Positions 16,739 through 26,100 of a stretch of 51,166 bases of DNA are shown here, piece after piece. The position numbers and the translations under genes were made by a program. Every line of letters begins with the position of its first letter. Position 1 is the first letter of the stretch. The notes beneath the pieces are model-generated. The model was not told the origin of the DNA. It was given only the letters and a program-made list of their open reading frames with translations, and did not search any database. The DNA comes from Planctomycetaceae bacterium. GTDB taxonomy: Bacteria; Planctomycetota; Planctomycetia; Pirellulales; Thermoguttaceae. Location: contig JAJFVC010000086.1 of assembly GCA_021372005.1 (NCBI GenBank), positions 1 through 51,166 of the forward strand. Reading direction: 5' to 3'.

Positions 16739-18031
16739 TTATGCGCCGCAGACCGGACGGCAGCTGAGCAGGGCTTGTTCGGTAATTTCGGCGGCGCGCT
16801 GCACACCGCCGGCCGCCGTCATCGTTTGCCCAAGAGCCCGGCATCGTTGCCGGAACGAATCGTCGGCCAATACACGCTGGATCAGTTCGCGCAGTTGCTC
16901 GGGCGTGGACCGGCGGAACGAGCCTCGCAGTCCCACGCCGGAATAGACCACGCGGGCGCCCATCGCCGGTTGATCGGCGCTGCGAGGCAACGCAACCATC
17001 GGCACGCCGCGACAGATCGCCTCTAACACGGTGTTGACGCCTGCGTGCGTGACCAGCAAACTTGCGCGGTCCAGCAGCGCCAATTGCGGCGCAAAATCGA
17101 CCACCAGAGCGTTGTCGGGAATGGAGCCGAGCAATTCTCGCACCGGCTTTTCTTCCTCTTCCCATTTGCCAAGCGCCAAGACCAATTGGGCGTCGAGCCC
17201 TCGGCAGGCCGCGAGAATTTTCCGAAAAACCGGCGGATTGTGCGGATCGGGCACCGTGCCGAGCGACGCGAACACCAACGGCCGGCCGTCCAGTCGGTCC
17301 CATGGAAACGGCGGCTCGTTGACCACGCGGCGTTGCGAGGCCAGCGAACCGATGTAGTGAAATTGCGGACCAATCTGCTTGCGAGGGAAATCGAACCCTG
17401 GGCACATCTGCGAGATTTGCGCCAGCGGAGAAAACGCGTCGTCGATTCTCGCAAACCGGCTCATGCCCCACTGTTTGCGATAGTGGTTGATCGTCTTCAG
17501 CTCCAGCCGGTTGAACCAATGCCACGCCGCGTAGCCCAATCGGTTGCGACGCCGGCTGTGACGATCTTCGCCATAGAGCCAATCGGTGTACTGCGGTGGC
17601 ACATCCGGCTCTTCGTTCCACAGAACGGCCGAGCAGATCGTTACGAACGGAATGCCGACGCGCTGGGCGGCTGTGCCCGCGGATGAAACGGTTTGATCGA
17701 CGATCACGCCGTCGAGTTTCAGCTCGCGGAACGCCTCGGGCATTTTGCGCAACACCGCTTCGGCGCGCCATCGGAAACCGTCGCGCATCGTGATGCGCCA
17801 ACCCGAATGAAACAAGCTGAATGCGGCCCACTCGAAAAACGAGCCCCGCCAGGGCACGTCGTCGTAGTTCACCTTATGGAGCGGCAGGCCGAGCTGTTCG
17901 GCGATGCCGGCGGCCTTTTCGCGCGCAACGAAGGTGACCTGGTGCCCTCGGCGGACCAATTCGTTGCCCAACGGACCGATCGACAACAGATGGCCGGCGT
18001 CCTCGCGGCAGACGATGCCAAAATGAGCCAT
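16739..18031 (-). CDS. GT1-family glycosyltransferase (copy B)
   Basis: 430 residues. Same architecture as copy A: N-terminal NELVRRGHQVTFVAREKA, C-terminal FASLGTVPDP and THAGVNTVLEAICRGVPMV with PRSADQP, the donor-binding signature of GT1. Its ATG lies 13 bases beyond the MacB stop, indicating one transcript. The two copies match strongly along their length, so a tandem duplication that has diverged is likely. Different acceptor or sugar specificity, or sequential addition of two sugars, are both possible. Confidence 0.85.
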   Translation of the reverse strand: MAHFGIVCREDAGHLLSIGPLGNELVRRGHQVTFVAREKAAGIAEQLGLPLHKVNYDDVPWRGSFFEWAAFSLFHSGWRITMRDGFRWRAEAVLRKMPEAFRELKLDGVIVDQTVSSAGTAAQRVGIPFVTICSAVLWNEEPDVPPQYTDWLYGEDRHSRRRNRLGYAAWHWFNRLELKTINHYRKQWGMSRFARIDDAFSPLAQISQMCPGFDFPRKQIGPQFHYIGSLASQRRVVNEPPFPWDRLDGRPLVFASLGTVPDPHNPPVFRKILAACRGLDAQLVLALGKWEEEEKPVRELLGSIPDNALVVDFAPQLALLDRASLLVTHAGVNTVLEAICRGVPMVALPRSADQPAMGARVVYSGVGLRGSFRRSTPEQLRELIQRVLADDSFRQRCRALGQTMTAAGGVQRAAEITEQALLSCRPVCGA

Positions 18032-18044
18032 GGACGCAGATCCT

Positions 18045-20126
18045 TCATTCGTAGCGCAGGGCGTCGATCGGGTTCAACCGCGACGCCTTCCACGCGGGAT
18101 AGTATCCAAACGTGATGCCCACGGTCACCGAGACGGCCACGGCCACCGCGGCGGCGCTGGGCGAAGCATAGGTCGGCCAACTCATCAGCAAGCCAACCAA
18201 CGACGAGCCCGCCCGGCCGACCAAAATGCCCAAGAAGCCGCCGACCAAGCACAACACGACCGCCTCGACCAAAAATTGCCGCAAAATGTCTTTCGTGTCC
18301 GCGCCGACGGCCATCCGCAAGCCGATTTCGCGCGTTCGTTCGGTGACCGACACCAGCATGATGTTCATGATGCCCACGCCGCCGACGATCAGCGACACGG
18401 CCGCGATCGACATGCCCAACCCCGAAAGCATGTGGATCGTTCGCTTCAACACGTTCGACACCTCGGCCATGTCGTAGATGCGGAAATCCTCTTCGCCCTC
18501 GGCCACGCGGTGCCGTTGACGCAGCAGTTGCGTGATTTCCTTGGTGGCCTTCGAGACGGTCTCGGGCGACGACGCCTTGACCATCACTTGATGAACGCTT
18601 TCGGTGCGGACCCAATGCTGGGCGCCGGGCAGCCGCTCGGCCAACGAACGACCGGGGTGCGGCCGTAGCGAGTCGCGTGACGGAATGCCGCCCATTCCGC
18701 CGCCGCTGATGCGATATTTGATCGTCGTCCACGGGGCCAGCACGATGTCGTCCTGATCGGTGCCAAGCAAATTCGCGCCCTTTTCGCTCAACACGCCAAT
18801 CACCTTGAACGGCACATTCTTGATGCGAATCTCCTCGCCGATCGGATACCGATCACCGAACAGTTCGCGGACCAGCGTTTTGCCGATCAGACACACTTTC
18901 GCACCGCCGACCACTTCGCGTTCGTTGAACACCCGGCCCAGGTCGAGCTCCGTCCAGTTGCGCGCCTTCAAAAACTCTTCGGTGCTGCCGGTCAGATAGA
19001 TCGGCGACCAACTGCGATTGCCATAGACCACCTGCGCCCACGCGTTGACGATCGGAGCGGTGCACACCACCGAGGGACATTCCTTGGCGATCGCCTCGGC
19101 GTCTTCCGGCGTAATCGTATCGGTTTTTTCGCCAATCTGCCCCGTGCTCCGCTGCGGCGCGCCGGGCGTGACCAGCAGCGTGTTGGCGCCCATGTTCGTG
19201 ACGGTCACTTGAATGGCCACCGACGCGCCCTGGCTGATTTCCATCATTGCAATGACGGCCGCCACGCCGATGATGACGCCCAACATGGTCAACACCGTCC
19301 GCATCACGTTGCGGCGCAGCGCCTGCAAAGCGATCCGCGTCGCATCGCCGGCGATACGCAAGCTGTTGCGCGTGCGGCGATGCTGGCCGCTTCGATAATG
19401 GTCGTCGGTGGCCGCGTCGGGCTTCGGCGACTGGGCCGAAAGTTGCTTGTCTTCGACAATCTGGCCGTCGACGATCCGAATCACGCGATCGGCGTGGCGA
19501 GCCACCTCGGCGTCGTGCGTCACCAGCAAGATCGTGATGCCTTTTTCGACGTTCAGACGGCGGAAAATCGCCAAAATTTCCTTGCCGGTGCGCGAGTCGA
19601 GGTTGCCGGTCGGTTCGTCGGCCAACAACATTTGCGGGCGGTTGATCAGCGATCGGGCGATGGCCACGCGTTGCTGCTCGCCGCCGGACAGTTTGGCGGG
19701 CGAATGGTCGATGCGCGAGCCGAGGCCCATCGTCGTGAGCAACTCGCGGCTGAGCTGTTGGATCTCGGCCGAGGGCGACTTGTCGATCGCATAGGCCGTC
19801 GGCATCCGGACGTTTTCTTGGGCCGAAGCCCGCGGCAACAGATTGAAACTCTGAAACACGAACCCAAGCCGGCTTCCACGCAGTTGAGCCAACTCGGAAC
19901 GCGACAATTGCGTCACCTCGACGCCGTCGAAAAGATACGAGCCCGACGTGGCTTGGTCGAGGCAACCGAGCAAATTCATCAACGTCGTCTTGCCCGACCC
20001 CGACGCACCCATCAACGCGACAAACTCGCCGCGATGGACCGCCAGAGAAACGTCCTTCAGCACCGGCACGTCGACGTCGCCGAGATGGTACGTTTTGAAA
20101 ATATGTTGAAGTTCAATCAGAGGCAT
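18045..20126 (-). CDS. MacB-type ABC exporter (fused ATPase and permease)
   Basis: 693 residues from the ATG at 20126 (MPLIELQHIFKTYHLG); a longer frame upstream overlaps the adaptor gene and is not protein-like. ATPase at about 1-230 with [18 protein letters not shown] and LLADEPTGN. After a linker comes the first helix (NVMRTVLTMLGVIIGVAAVI), a periplasmic domain with a Gly/Pro/Arg-rich loop around residues 470-500, and three C-terminal helices including GGVGIMNIMLVSVTERTREI. Ends NPIDALRYE. It pairs with the adaptor gene 50 bases upstream. Together they form a MacAB-like exporter lying between the peptide exporter and the glycosyltransferases, as expected for secretion of the cluster product. 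Confidence 0.9.
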   Translation of the reverse strand: MPLIELQHIFKTYHLGDVDVPVLKDVSLAVHRGEFVALMGASGSGKTTLMNLLGCLDQATSGSYLFDGVEVTQLSRSELAQLRGSRLGFVFQSFNLLPRASAQENVRMPTAYAIDKSPSAEIQQLSRELLTTMGLGSRIDHSPAKLSGGEQQRVAIARSLINRPQMLLADEPTGNLDSRTGKEILAIFRRLNVEKGITILLVTHDAEVARHADRVIRIVDGQIVEDKQLSAQSPKPDAATDDHYRSGQHRRTRNSLRIAGDATRIALQALRRNVMRTVLTMLGVIIGVAAVIAMMEISQGASVAIQVTVTNMGANTLLVTPGAPQRSTGQIGEKTDTITPEDAEAIAKECPSVVCTAPIVNAWAQVVYGNRSWSPIYLTGSTEEFLKARNWTELDLGRVFNEREVVGGAKVCLIGKTLVRELFGDRYPIGEEIRIKNVPFKVIGVLSEKGANLLGTDQDDIVLAPWTTIKYRISGGGMGGIPSRDSLRPHPGRSLAERLPGAQHWVRTESVHQVMVKASSPETVSKATKEITQLLRQRHRVAEGEEDFRIYDMAEVSNVLKRTIHMLSGLGMSIAAVSLIVGGVGIMNIMLVSVTERTREIGLRMAVGADTKDILRQFLVEAVVLCLVGGFLGILVGRAGSSLVGLLMSWPTYASPSAAAVAVAVSVTVGITFGYYPAWKASRLNPIDALRYE

Positions 20127-20176
20127 GTCGCCACATCTCCCCTTGTCCGTGGAACAAAGGGCCTGTTGTTTTTCGG

Positions 20177-21487
20177 CTATTTCTTCTTCTGGTTCGTCAC
20201 CTTGTTGATGAAGCCGGACACGAAATCCAATTGGGCTTCGCGCGTCGTGCCGACAATCACCGGGTCGCCGGGCTTCACACGGCCGCCGGTGATCTCGGTC
20301 ACCATATTGTCGGTCAAACCTGTCTTGACCGCGACGGGACGCACCAGGCCGTCGTCGGCCAACGTCCAGACGGTCGGCGATTTCGTTTCGACTTTCGGCT
20401 CCGTGTCGGCCTGAGCGGCGGCATTTTCCACGTGTTGCTCGACGGGCGTCTTCGAGGCGGCTTCCGGACGAGTCAACCCCTCGCGGGCCGAGGGCGTGAT
20501 TTGGTCCCACGTGGGCTGCCACCGCAAGGCCTGATTGGGCACCAACATGACGTTCGGATGCCGGGCGACCTCAAACTGGAGCTTCGCAGTCATGTAGGGC
20601 AGCAGCAGGCCCTCGTGGTTGTCGACGTCCACCACCACGCCGTAGCTGACCACGTTTTGCGTGATGCCGGCGTTCAGGCGGATTTGCGAAACCTTGCCAT
20701 CGAACGTCCGATCGCGATAGGCGTCCACTTTGAACGTAACTTTCTGCCCGATCCGAATGTCGCCGATGTCGGCCTCGTTCACGGCGGCCCACACCAACAT
20801 GCGACGCAAATCCTTGGCCAGCAGAAACAGACTTGGGGCGTTCATGCCCGCCACGACCGTCTGCCCGACGTTCACGCGGCGGTCGATCACCACGCCGTCG
20901 ACCGGCGAGCGGATGATCGTGTAATTGAGGTTGATCTCCGCCTGTTTCGTGGCGATCTTGGCCTGCTCCCACTTGGCCTCGGCCATGGTCAGATCGGCCC
21001 GGGCCACGTCGAGCGACGACACCGCGTTTTCATAGTCGGCCACCGAATCCGTGTCGCGCAGCTCCTCGGCCCTGGCCATATCGCGTTTCGCCTGACGCAG
21101 TTTCGCCTGGTAGTGGCTCAACTCGGCCTCGGCCAGCTTCAAGTTGGCCTTCGCCTTGTCCCACTCGGCCCGATGCGGCGAATCGTCCAGTTGGGCGAGA
21201 ATCGCGCCCTTCTTGACGCGCGAGCGGAAGTCGATCGTTTTGCCCTCACGATCCGGATCAGGCCCGAAACTCCTGATCGAACCGACGATTTGCGCGCCGA
21301 CGTCGATGATCTCCACAGGCTCGACGGTGCCGGTGGCCGTCACGCCGATGAACAGCTCGCCGCGCATGACCGGCAGCGTTCGGAACTTCGCCTGGCTCGA
21401 CGTTCCGCCGTGCCATCCGTAGCCGATCACCACCACGATCAATACGACCGCCAGTCCAAGGCCGATCCACAATCGTTTCTTATTCAT
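20177..21487 (-). CDS. Periplasmic adaptor (MacA/HlyD family)
   Basis: 436 residues. Signal-anchor KKRLWIGLGLAVVLIVVVIG, barrel-sandwich half (TATGTVEPVEIIDVGAQIVG), long coiled-coil hairpin (about 105-185) and second half (IIRSPVDGVVIDRRVNVGQT), then the barrel (GITQNVVSYGVVVDVDNHEG). The C-terminal region carries an Ala/Glu/Thr-rich insertion (about 345-370) before a last beta domain (VKTGLTDNMVTEITGGRVKPG). Preceded by GGAGAAG. It partners the MacB at 18045-20126. It resembles the adaptor at 4657-5904 in overall design, so the window holds two independent tripartite exporters. Confidence 0.88.
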   Translation of the reverse strand: MNKKRLWIGLGLAVVLIVVVIGYGWHGGTSSQAKFRTLPVMRGELFIGVTATGTVEPVEIIDVGAQIVGSIRSFGPDPDREGKTIDFRSRVKKGAILAQLDDSPHRAEWDKAKANLKLAEAELSHYQAKLRQAKRDMARAEELRDTDSVADYENAVSSLDVARADLTMAEAKWEQAKIATKQAEINLNYTIIRSPVDGVVIDRRVNVGQTVVAGMNAPSLFLLAKDLRRMLVWAAVNEADIGDIRIGQKVTFKVDAYRDRTFDGKVSQIRLNAGITQNVVSYGVVVDVDNHEGLLLPYMTAKLQFEVARHPNVMLVPNQALRWQPTWDQITPSAREGLTRPEAASKTPVEQHVENAAAQADTEPKVETKSPTVWTLADDGLVRPVAVKTGLTDNMVTEITGGRVKPGDPVIVGTTREAQLDFVSGFINKVTNQKKK

Positions 21488-21505
21488 AACGCGTCTTCTC
21501 CGTTC

Positions 21506-23155
21506 TCACGACGATTTTTGTTCGGGGTTTTGCGGCACTTCGTGGCGGAACATGTCGACCACTTTGCCCTCTTCGAGCTTGACGATCCGGTCGGCGGCGC
21601 CAAAGTATCGATCGTCATGCGTGATGGCGATCACCGTCTTGCCGCGCTGCTTCAACTCGGGAAGCAACTGCAGGTAAAATATTTTGCGAAAGGCCGGGTC
21701 TTGGTCGGCCGCCCATTCGTCGAACAGATAAATCGACCGGTCCTCAAGGTACGCCGTCACCAAAGCCAACCGTTTTCGCTGGCCGCGCGACAGTTTGACC
21801 GTCGAAAACGCGCCGTCGCACACCGTCACGACGTGGTCCAACTGCAACTGGCGCAGATAGTCGCCCGCGCGCTGATCGAGGCTTTTCGGATCGGCGTCCA
21901 GGCCCCAAAGATTGTCGAACACCATCGCGTCGTCGAACACGACCGAGAACAACTGACGGTAGCCCTCGCGCGTTTCATTGGTCACCGGCTGCCCGTCGAG
22001 CGCAACCCCGCCGCTCTCGGGCAGGTACAGGCCGGCGATCAACTTACCGAGCGTGGTTTTGCCGCTGCCGTTGCCGCCGATGATGAAAATCATCTCGCCG
22101 CGGCGCACCGACAAGTCGATCGGCCCAAGCTCAAACCCGTCCGGATGGCCCTCGCGGTGATACGTGTGCGTGACGCCGCGAAAATCGATTTGCCGCCAAT
22201 CCTGGACGGGCGTCCATTGCTCCGTGCCCAATTCTTCCTCGTTCAACATCAACCCGAGCCGCTCGATTTGGCCGACCGATCCGGACGCCCAAGCCACAAA
22301 CGGCAGCCACCCGATGATCTGCTCCAACGGCGACATCAAATAGAAAATCGTGAACGCATAGCCCGTCATCGTTTCGGAATCGACGCGGGTCAGCTTCGGC
22401 CACAAGAACAGCAGCAGCCCGATGGCCAGAAAAAACGTCAGCCGTCCCCAACTGATCGCGGCGTCGTGCAGGCAGTCGCCGACGAACTTGCTGTCGCGCA
22501 CCGCGGCCTCCGACTCGACGATCTTCTCGACGAAGACCCGGCGTCGGGCGTGGTGCATTTTCATTTCCTTGACGCCCTCGATCAGGCCGCGGACGAAGCC
22601 GAACAGCACATCTTGGGCGTCGCGGCTCCGGCGAACGTATTTCTGCGCACCGCGCGACGAGTACCAATAGCTGCCCATGCCCAAAGCGCCGAACAGCACC
22701 GCCCCCAACAACAAGCTCGGCGAAAGCCAGCCCAGGTACGACGCTCCGCACAGCAGAATCACAAAATTAACGGCCAACATCGGCACGCCGTTCATCGCCT
22801 GCGACACGACGTTGACGTCGCCGGTCAGGACGTTGAGCAGTTTCTGCGAACCGATCTCTTCGAGGTGCTTTAGCGGCGATTCGAGAATCCGACGGCACAA
22901 TCCGACGCGCAACCGCGCAATCGTGCCCAATGTCAGCTTCGACAATAGCATGTGCGAAACCACTTGCGTCGAAAGCACGACGAGGCACAACGCCGCGAAC
23001 AGCGCCAACGGCCACAGCGATTGGCCCGTGTCGCGCAATGTGCGCAGAATCATCACGACCAGGCCCATGCTGGCTATGCCGCTCAGCGCGCCGACGGCTC
23101 CGGCCAACAGGACGATCGGCCACGACGCTCGCAATAAAAAAAGAATCAATCGCAT
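21506..23155 (-). CDS. Cyclic-peptide-type ABC exporter (PvdE/SyrD-like)
   Basis: 549 residues from the ATG at 23155; an upstream frame overlaps the NRPS gene and is not supported. N-terminal six-helix exporter domain (about 1-290) and C-terminal ATPase with Walker A GGNGSGKTTLGKL, a degenerate signature LSRGQRKRL, and a Walker B region ending FDEWAADQDPAFRK. That DEWAADQDP sequence, in place of DEPTSALD, is characteristic of the cyclic-peptide transporter family that exports NRPS products such as pyoverdine precursors and lipodepsipeptides across the inner membrane. It follows the NRPS stop by 35 bases, strong context for exporting its product to the periplasm. Confidence 0.9.
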   Translation of the reverse strand: MRLILFLLRASWPIVLLAGAVGALSGIASMGLVVMILRTLRDTGQSLWPLALFAALCLVVLSTQVVSHMLLSKLTLGTIARLRVGLCRRILESPLKHLEEIGSQKLLNVLTGDVNVVSQAMNGVPMLAVNFVILLCGASYLGWLSPSLLLGAVLFGALGMGSYWYSSRGAQKYVRRSRDAQDVLFGFVRGLIEGVKEMKMHHARRRVFVEKIVESEAAVRDSKFVGDCLHDAAISWGRLTFFLAIGLLLFLWPKLTRVDSETMTGYAFTIFYLMSPLEQIIGWLPFVAWASGSVGQIERLGLMLNEEELGTEQWTPVQDWRQIDFRGVTHTYHREGHPDGFELGPIDLSVRRGEMIFIIGGNGSGKTTLGKLIAGLYLPESGGVALDGQPVTNETREGYRQLFSVVFDDAMVFDNLWGLDADPKSLDQRAGDYLRQLQLDHVVTVCDGAFSTVKLSRGQRKRLALVTAYLEDRSIYLFDEWAADQDPAFRKIFYLQLLPELKQRGKTVIAITHDDRYFGAADRIVKLEEGKVVDMFRHEVPQNPEQKSS

Positions 23156-23190
23156 CGAAATCTCGGCCGCCAAGGGAGCGGGTGAGTTGC

Positions 23191-26100
23191 TTACGGTTCC
23201 TTCAACACTCCGTCGAGCCGTTCCACAAGCGCGGTCACGTCCGGTTTGCGCAACATGCTGTAGTGATTGCCCGGCGTCGATTCGATCCGCAGGCTCGGGC
23301 AAAGCGTTCGCCAATGGGGATCCAGCCTACCGCGCGGCTCCTCGGCTTGAAAGAGCACGACGCGCCCGGAATACGGCTTCGGCTGATAGGCGGCTGCGGC
23401 GGCCAGATGCGCCTTGCAAACCTGCGCAAGACGGCGAATCTCGGTGACGCCGAAACCTTCGGTAAGATTTGCCTGTCGGGCAATTTCTTCCCATTGCTGG
23501 TCGAGCGTCATCCGTTTCAGCTTCGGCAGCGAAAGGTTCAAATACGGGGCGATCCAGCGGATGATCGAGCGTTCGTCGAGGTCCAGCTTTTCGTACTCCA
23601 TCTTCGACAGGTGCGTGTCAAACATCGCCAACAACGAGACCTGCTCGCCGGCGGCCTTCAACCGGTGCGCGGTCTCCAGGGCGATCATGCCGCCCAACGA
23701 CCAGCCGCTCAGCAGATAGGGACCGTGCGGCTGCACGCCTTGGATCTCCTCGAGATAACACTCCGCCATCGCTTCGATCCGATCGTGCGGCGTCTGCCCC
23801 GGATCGAGCCCCCGGCCCTGCAAACCATACACCGACCGCTCTGTCGACAGCCCTCGCGCCAAAGGCAAAAACGCCGCCACATGGCCGCCCAGCCCATGGA
23901 TGCAGAACAGCGGCGTCCCGTCGCCTCCGGTCCGCAGCGGAACCAGTGAGCGGCCCGACTGTTTTTCGTCCTCCGTCATCGAAGGGGCCATCAGCGACGA
24001 AACCAATTCGTCAAGCATCGGCACATCTTCGAGCGACGGAGTCGTTGCGTCCTCACGGGGCGCCGCGTCGTCGAGCGTCGCATCACGACGCCGGTCGCAT
24101 CGGGCCAGCAACTCAGACAGCGGCCGGCCCGGATCATCGGCCACATCGTCCAATAAATTCAAAAAGTATCGAAGCAGCCGATCCGTCGTCGCATCGTCGT
24201 ACAACGCGCTGTCAAACTCCAGCTCTCCGTCCAGCCCGTTGTCCGTTTCCATCAATCCAAGCCAGAAATTGTGATACGCGGAGGTCGGCCCGATGTCGGT
24301 GGGCAAATAGCGGAACTCCAATCCTCGATGGCGGCGAAGCGAATCGGCGCGGCTCCGCTGGTCGTAACCAAAACAGGCGCACAGCCCCGGCACGTTCGCA
24401 ACCGGCCGATCGGGCCAGAACAGCCGCGTCATCAGTTCCACGGGCAGTTCTTGCCGGGCCAGCGATTCGAGCGACGTCTGTCGGACCCGGGCCAACAGTT
24501 CGCGGAATGTGGGATTGCCCGACACGTCGCACCGCAATATCATTCGATTGGTGAATGTGCCGATCAGCGACTGGGTCTCACGACGATTGCGGTTCGCCGT
24601 GTTGATCATCACCAACAGGTCGTCACAATCGCCGAAACGCCGCAGCGCGGCCTGATAGACGGCCATGGTCAACATGTACATCGTGGCGTTTTCAGCCTGT
24701 GCCAGACGCTCGAGCCGACTCCGCAGGGCGGCGGAGACCCGGAACACGTGGGATTTTTCGATGCCGTGAAGCGGCTGCACCGGCCGATCCGTCGGCATCG
24801 AGAGCCGCTCGCAACCGGCCATCTGCTTGCGCCAAAATTCGATGACCGGGACGGCCGCTTCGCTCTTGAAGTACTCACGCTGCCAAACGGCGTAATCGGC
24901 ATATTGCAGCGGCAACTCCGGCAGCGGCGACGGATACCCGGCCGAAAACGCATCGTAGAGCAGCGCCACCTCGTGAAACAAAACCTGAATCGACCAGCCG
25001 TCGCCGATGATATGGTGCATCGTGGCCAGAAAGACGTGTTCGGTCGGACCAAGCCGAAGCAGCCGAACGCAAAACAACGGGCCACGCCCCAAGTCGAAAT
25101 GCTGTGAGCCCTGCCGTCGCGATAGCTCGTCGACTTGCCGGTCACGCTGCTCGACCGGCAGCGAGCTCAGGTCGTCGACCGGCAGCGCCATCTCAAAGTC
25201 AGAAATAAGCTGCTGCACCGGTTGTCCCGTCTCGTCCAACACCAGGCGAGTCCGCAACACCTCATGTCGTCGAACAATTTCCGCAATCGCCTGTCGCAGG
25301 GCGTCCACATCCAACGAGCCGCGGATCGACACCGCCGCGTGGATGTTCATCAGCGGATCATCGTCTTTCAATTGCCCATGCAGATTCCAATATCGCTCTT
25401 GATGATACGACAATGGCACCGACCCATCCGTGGTCCGTCGTGTGATCGGCGGCCCCGACGCCGGCGGACCGGCCAATTGTAGCTGGGCGATCTCTCGGGC
25501 CAACTCGCCCAACTGCGGCGACAAAAACAGCGTGGCCAGCGGCAACTCGACCGAAAACGCGGCTCGCACGCGCGACACCAGCCGAATGGCCAGCAACGAA
25601 TTGCCGCCGAGGTCGAAGAAATTATCGCCCGCGCCGACGCGATCGACGTTGAGCAATTCACCCCAGACGCGGGCCAGTTGCTCTTCGATGGGTGTGCTCG
25701 GCGCAACGTACTCGGGCCGAGCGGACGCCGCCGTTTGATTCCAATCGGGCTCGGGCAGTGATCGGCGGTCGATCTTGCCGCTGGCCGTCGTGGGCAGCGC
25801 GGTCAACGGCACAAACAGACTCGGAATCATGTAGTCGGGCACGCGTTGCGACAGGAACCGCCGCAGTTCGACCGAGTCCGGCCCCGGCTCGACCTGCGCG
25901 ACCACGTAAGCGACCAGATGCACGTCGCCGGCCGTGCGTTGTCGGGCGACCACCGCCGCGCCGGACAACAACGGATGCTCGCGCAGCAACTCTTCCACTT
26001 CGGCCGGTTCGACGCGGAATCCGCGAATCTTCACCTGATGGTCGGCCCGACCCAAAAAATCAATCTGACCATCGGCCCGTCGACTCGCCCGATCGCCCGT

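Noticed and set aside
20231-22873. Plus-strand open frame of 880 codons
   Set aside because: Antisense to the adaptor and cyclic-peptide exporter genes; no recognisable motifs.
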